A stretch of 26,397 bases of DNA, taken from contig JANBQS010000208.1 in NCBI GenBank assembly GCA_027577415.1, positions 1 through 26,397 on the forward strand, read 5' to 3'. Made by a program: the position numbers and the translations under genes. Each line of letters begins with the position of its first letter. Position 1 is the first letter of the stretch. The DNA is from Coemansia sp. RSA 922 (lineage: Eukaryota; Kickxellomycota; Kickxellomycetes; Kickxellales; Kickxellaceae). Of the stretch, positions 23,493 to 26,397 are shown piece after piece. The notes below the pieces were generated by a model. The model was not told the origin of the DNA, did no database searches, and saw nothing but the letters and a program-made list of their open reading frames with translations.

Positions 23493-24977
23493 ATGGAGGC
23501 GGTTGAGCTGGCACCGACACTGCGGCCGGTACTAGAGAGCGGCGAAAAGATAGTATGCGTGCAGAACAAAGTGGGGCTCTACAAGGGCTCAGAGCGCGAC
23601 GAGGAGCATGACAGCGGCACAGCATATCTCACGACACACCGCATCGTCTATGTGGACCAAGAGCGGCCTCGCGAGCGGTCTGTGGGCGTGGATCTCTCGC
23701 AGGTACAGCGGTGCTCGCTAAACAGCGGGTTCCTGTACACGTCCAGCAAAATTAGCCTGTATTTGCACTCAGCGACCGCAATGGCATCAGGCAGTGGGCG
23801 TAGGCGGAGCAGCGCGACGGCGGGACGACCGCAGCATGGCAGGTCGGATTCATCGTCAAGCGCTAGCGAGTGGAAGTGCACGATATGTGGGTGTGCCAAC
23901 AAGGGCGGGGCAAAGTGCACGCTCTGCGGGGTGCCGCGAGTGGGCAACTCTACGACGGCAGACGCGCAGAGTGTGGAGCAGCTGCAGCGGTGCGGGGTTT
24001 GTACATTCGACAACCACGAAAGCATGGCGCAGTGCGAGATGTGCGGGGCCGATCTCCTGGTAGCAGCAGCAGCAGCAGATGTGTCTGTGGCGGATGCCCA
24101 GCTGCCATTGCTTGGAGCGGAGGGCGACACTGTCGCCATGGTCATCAAGCTCTCGTTTAGGGCTGGCGGGGCATCCGGGTTCCACGCTTCGCTCAAGGAT
24201 GCACTCGCTGGACAGGCATGGGCGACGAGCCCCTTGGTAGAGCCGACAGAAAGCTCCGTGGCAGGCGATGGGCGGCGTGCAGCAGGCGGCGGTGGAATAT
24301 CGACGATCCTGAGCGCGGCGCATGAGAGCGAGCGAGTGCGCGATGCAACATTGCAGTCGGCGTTTGCTGATCTGGATGCGCTGACAGCAAAGGCCAAGGA
24401 GATTGTGGGTATGGCTGAGCACCTGGCGACGCAGCTGCACGGGGGCAAGCACAGTCCCGAGCATGCCTTCCGGCAGTATCTGCTGGATCTGGGCATCGAC
24501 AGCCCAGTGACGCGCGACACAGCCGGCGCAGTGTTCCATTCAGAGCTGGCGCGGGAGCTGTGTGACTACTTGGAGCACTATGTGGCGCAGTGTGGCGGGT
24601 CGGTGGCGCTGGTGGACGCCTACTGCCTGTACAACCGCGCTCGCGAGTTCTCGCCCGTGTTCCCGTCGGACTTTGCCCAAGCATGCCGAAAGTTTGCCGA
24701 CTTGAGCCTGCCGCTGCGCCTGCGCGAGTACCCCAGCGGCCTGTTGGTGCTGGAGGACGCTGCGAGTGCCGACGATGCGCTTGTGCTTGCGCGTGTTGAC
24801 TCTTACATTGCCAGCTTTGGGCCGCTCACCGCCAGCGACCTGGCTGCCATCGAAGACTGCCCACTGGCCCTGGCTGAGGAGCGCTTGTGGCTGGCGGAGC
24901 GTCACGCCCGCGTCTGCCGCGACGAGGCCGTGGAGGGAGTACGGTTCTATGAGAACCGATTTCACCCAGTGCAGTGA
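23493..24977 (+). CDS. VPS36: ESCRT-II subunit Vps36 with two NZF zinc fingers inside the GLUE domain
   Basis: The 494-residue subunit of the endosomal ESCRT-II complex (with Vps22 and Vps25) recognises ubiquitylated cargo and links ESCRT-I to ESCRT-III. A split GLUE (PH-like) lipid-binding domain starts at residue ~5 (LESGEKIVCVQNKVGLYKG, then GTAYLTTHRIVYVDQ). The two NZF fingers are inserted in it, as in budding yeast. NZF1 is Cys129/132/142/145 with Trp127 two residues before the first Cys. NZF2 is Cys167/170/181/184. The second GLUE half (TVAMVIKLSFRAGG) precedes the EAP30/winged-helix region at ~268-494 (LCDYLEHYVAQCGGSVALVDAYCLYNRAR and onward). NZF2 keeps the Thr-Phe (171-172) plus Met183 ubiquitin-binding signature; NZF1 does not. 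The start at 23493 matches the family. Confidence 0.95.
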   Translation: MEAVELAPTLRPVLESGEKIVCVQNKVGLYKGSERDEEHDSGTAYLTTHRIVYVDQERPRERSVGVDLSQVQRCSLNSGFLYTSSKISLYLHSATAMASGSGRRRSSATAGRPQHGRSDSSSSASEWKCTICGCANKGGAKCTLCGVPRVGNSTTADAQSVEQLQRCGVCTFDNHESMAQCEMCGADLLVAAAAADVSVADAQLPLLGAEGDTVAMVIKLSFRAGGASGFHASLKDALAGQAWATSPLVEPTESSVAGDGRRAAGGGGISTILSAAHESERVRDATLQSAFADLDALTAKAKEIVGMAEHLATQLHGGKHSPEHAFRQYLLDLGIDSPVTRDTAGAVFHSELARELCDYLEHYVAQCGGSVALVDAYCLYNRAREFSPVFPSDFAQACRKFADLSLPLRLREYPSGLLVLEDAASADDALVLARVDSYIASFGPLTASDLAAIEDCPLALAEERLWLAERHARVCRDEAVEGVRFYENRFHPVQ

Positions 24978-25045
24978 CTCTTGTCCCTTTAATACGCTGT
25001 TGTACAATGTAAGCTTGGTGAATATCTATGATAGGGTTGCATATC

Positions 25046-26047
25046 TCAGTTGTATCTGCGTGGAACTACAGCCCACTCGGCGTCAAAGTCAATGGCGCCC
25101 TCGCCTGGAGGCGGCTCGTGCCACCACCACGCCTCAATGGCGTCCGACACCTCGCTCTCACGCCGCATCCACCCATGGTCGGCGTTATGCACACGCACTG
25201 TGGCCAATGCCCTGTCCACAGCGTACTCGCCCACGCTGCCTGCCAGCTCTGGCCGCGCCACGTTTAATGCCTCGAGTGCCTTGCTTCGCAGCTGCGCCCA
25301 CCAGCGATCGTAGGCCGACATGCCTGTGAATGTGTCGGCTGTTCCAGCAATGAACAGCGTGCGCGGAATGTGTCTGCCAGTGCACTCGGGCCCGGCCGCA
25401 AAGGCGAGAGCAGCGCTGGATACAGTGCTGGCAATGCGCTGCAGGTACCACCCGCGCTTCTGCAACGCCAACGCCCACACGACGCTGTAGGGGAAGCTGA
25501 TGTGCGCGTAGTCGACGCCCAGCCCGGGATACTCGTCGGCTGCAATCCCCGACGAGATCACCGATCCGTAGCTGTACCCGCAGAGGAGCGTCGATGTAAT
25601 CGAAGGCAGCGGTATGCCATCTAGTCTGTCGATATCAACGTCGTCGTGCAGGAACCCGCGCGCTTGCATCTGGATCAGGATCGATCGAACGTCCGCTGCC
25701 GAGTGCCGTGCGGGGTGGAGCCGCAGCAGCTGGTGATGGAGCATGTCGAGGATCGAGCGCAGATCTTCCTGCTCCGACGTTCCAGTCCACGACGTGCGGC
25801 CCTCCGACGCCCCGGCTCCGCGGAGATTGAATGCCACTGATACTCCTACGCTGCTGTCGAACCGCGCACTGAGCTCATGTACTATGTTGTTGCGGAACTG
25901 CCCGCCCAGCGGCGGGTACGGGTGGACGTAGATCAGTGCACGCTGACCTGACGCTGCCTGCGCTGCCATCGCAACCCGTGCCTCGAGCGCACGCCCGTCC
26001 AGCCGCGACGCCACAAAGCACGACAGCTCAAACACGTCGAGGACCAT
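25046..26047 (-). CDS. Predicted alpha/beta hydrolase
   Basis: The 333-residue serine hydrolase of the alpha/beta-hydrolase fold is nearest in motif style to the small bacterial-type hydrolases with an HPHP-x-x-GG start (COG2945-like). It has YVHPYPPLGG at ~41-50 (oxyanion region) and FNLRGAGASEG, typical of the strand after it. Nucleophile Ser159 is in GYSYGS, Asp238 in GTADTF and His291 in NADHGW. An insert of about 35 residues (LHPARHSAADVRSILIQMQARG...) between the RGAGASEG helix and the nucleophile may form a lid. The substrate cannot be told from sequence. There is no signal peptide. The ATG at 26047 (MVLDVFEL) was chosen; the frame extends only to a TTG upstream. The stop is 68 bp from the VPS36 stop, and the two genes are convergent. 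Confidence 0.85.
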   Translation of the reverse strand: MVLDVFELSCFVASRLDGRALEARVAMAAQAASGQRALIYVHPYPPLGGQFRNNIVHELSARFDSSVGVSVAFNLRGAGASEGRTSWTGTSEQEDLRSILDMLHHQLLRLHPARHSAADVRSILIQMQARGFLHDDVDIDRLDGIPLPSITSTLLCGYSYGSVISSGIAADEYPGLGVDYAHISFPYSVVWALALQKRGWYLQRIASTVSSAALAFAAGPECTGRHIPRTLFIAGTADTFTGMSAYDRWWAQLRSKALEALNVARPELAGSVGEYAVDRALATVRVHNADHGWMRRESEVSDAIEAWWWHEPPPGEGAIDFDAEWAVVPRRYN

Positions 26048-26397
26048 AGCCAAATATGCAGAATAAAAAATAATGTTTGTAAAAAAAATGTATAGAGAAA
26101 GAGTAGGACATAGTCAGGCACTCGTCGTCTCGTCTCTAAATGCCATTTGAGCCCCACCAATCGCGGGAAAATAGTAGGCCCCAAGCCAGCTGCCGCCACA
26201 CATGCAGAGAGCCTATTGCTCCGAGAGCCTGGCCCTCAATGCCCAACCCACCGTAAAGCCCTTAAAAAGAGCCAAAGTGTGCGTTGTGCAAAGCTTTCTC
26301 TTTCTTTCCCTCACGCCTCCCCCCTCTTGCCCATCCCAACTTTGTAATCTAGTCGCCTCTTCTCTCTGATTCCGACTCTTTTATTATTTTCTCCTCT
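26048..26397 (+). promoter_or_regulatory. Intergenic promoter region at right edge, probably for a plus-strand gene outside the window
   Basis: The left part (26055-26100), upstream of the hydrolase, is A/T-rich. The rest looks like a plus-strand promoter: CCAAT within CACCAATCGCGGGAAA (26153-26170), a TTAAAAA TATA-like element near 26260, and then long C/T-rich tracts (26287-26330 and 26355-26397) that normally precede a fungal start codon. The CGCGGGAAA at 26162-26170 is the complement of an E2F/SBF-type TTTCCCGCG site. No convincing coding sequence is present. Confidence 0.5.

Noticed and set aside
23648..24520. 290-codon open frame antisense to VPS36
   Set aside because: It lies wholly within the clearly recognised Vps36 coding region, is low complexity and has no recognisable domain, so it is a shadow of codon bias.
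1..26397. Mobile elements, CRISPR arrays, rRNA genes or a biosynthetic/defence cluster
   Set aside because: No terminal repeats, transposase or reverse-transcriptase motifs, regular spaced repeats or rRNA-like sequence were seen, and the genes are ordinary single-copy fungal functions.

Overview
The window is nuclear DNA of a filamentous or early-diverging fungus. The protein set is fungal and eukaryotic: SAGA subunit Spt3, retromer Vps35, ESCRT-II Vps36, a type I metacaspase, a Zn(II)2Cys6 transcription factor, a Gpr1/Ady2-type acetate transporter, and Cox12. The genes are compact and mostly intronless. The two introns that protein homology supports are short (97 and 128 nt), with GTAAGT donors and TAG acceptors. 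A queuine tRNA-ribosyltransferase accessory subunit and an acylaminoacyl-peptidase argue against Saccharomyces-like yeasts. A Kickxellomycotina/Zoopagomycota-type genome (Coemansia-like) would fit, but that placement is an impression, not something proved from sequence.

Layout, left to right: SPT3 (-, cut by the left edge); acylaminoacyl-peptidase (+); TMEM184/Hfl1-type vacuolar membrane protein (-, two exons); QTRT2 (-); COX12 (-, two exons); VPS35 (+); a 715-bp gap with repeats and one tentative spliced small gene (-); metacaspase (+); GPR1/FUN34/YaaH transporter (-); p47/Shp1-type UBX protein (-); a 1047-residue unrecognised protein (+); Zn2Cys6 regulator (-); VPS36 (+); alpha/beta hydrolase (-); and a promoter-like right edge that probably belongs to a plus-strand gene just outside the window.

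Genes are packed as divergent pairs sharing 100-320 bp promoters and convergent pairs separated by only 19-68 bp, so neighbouring 3' ends probably overlap. Four products (Hfl1-like protein, Vps35, p47/Shp1-like protein, Vps36) act in endosome-vacuole traffic or Cdc48-linked membrane handling. The rest are unrelated housekeeping functions (transcription, peptide turnover, tRNA modification, respiration, acetate transport). I see no operon, mobile element, CRISPR array, tRNA or rRNA.

No plainly new multi-gene system is visible. The best leads are the candidate spliced small gene and structured DNA between VPS35 and the metacaspase, the orphan 1047-residue protein with repeated F-T-[IM]-G motifs, a perfect 7+1+7 palindrome upstream of the acetate transporter, and lineage-specific changes in otherwise conserved proteins: the Vps35 acidic insert, the metacaspase DCCHSA site, and the peptidase GGSYSGY elbow.
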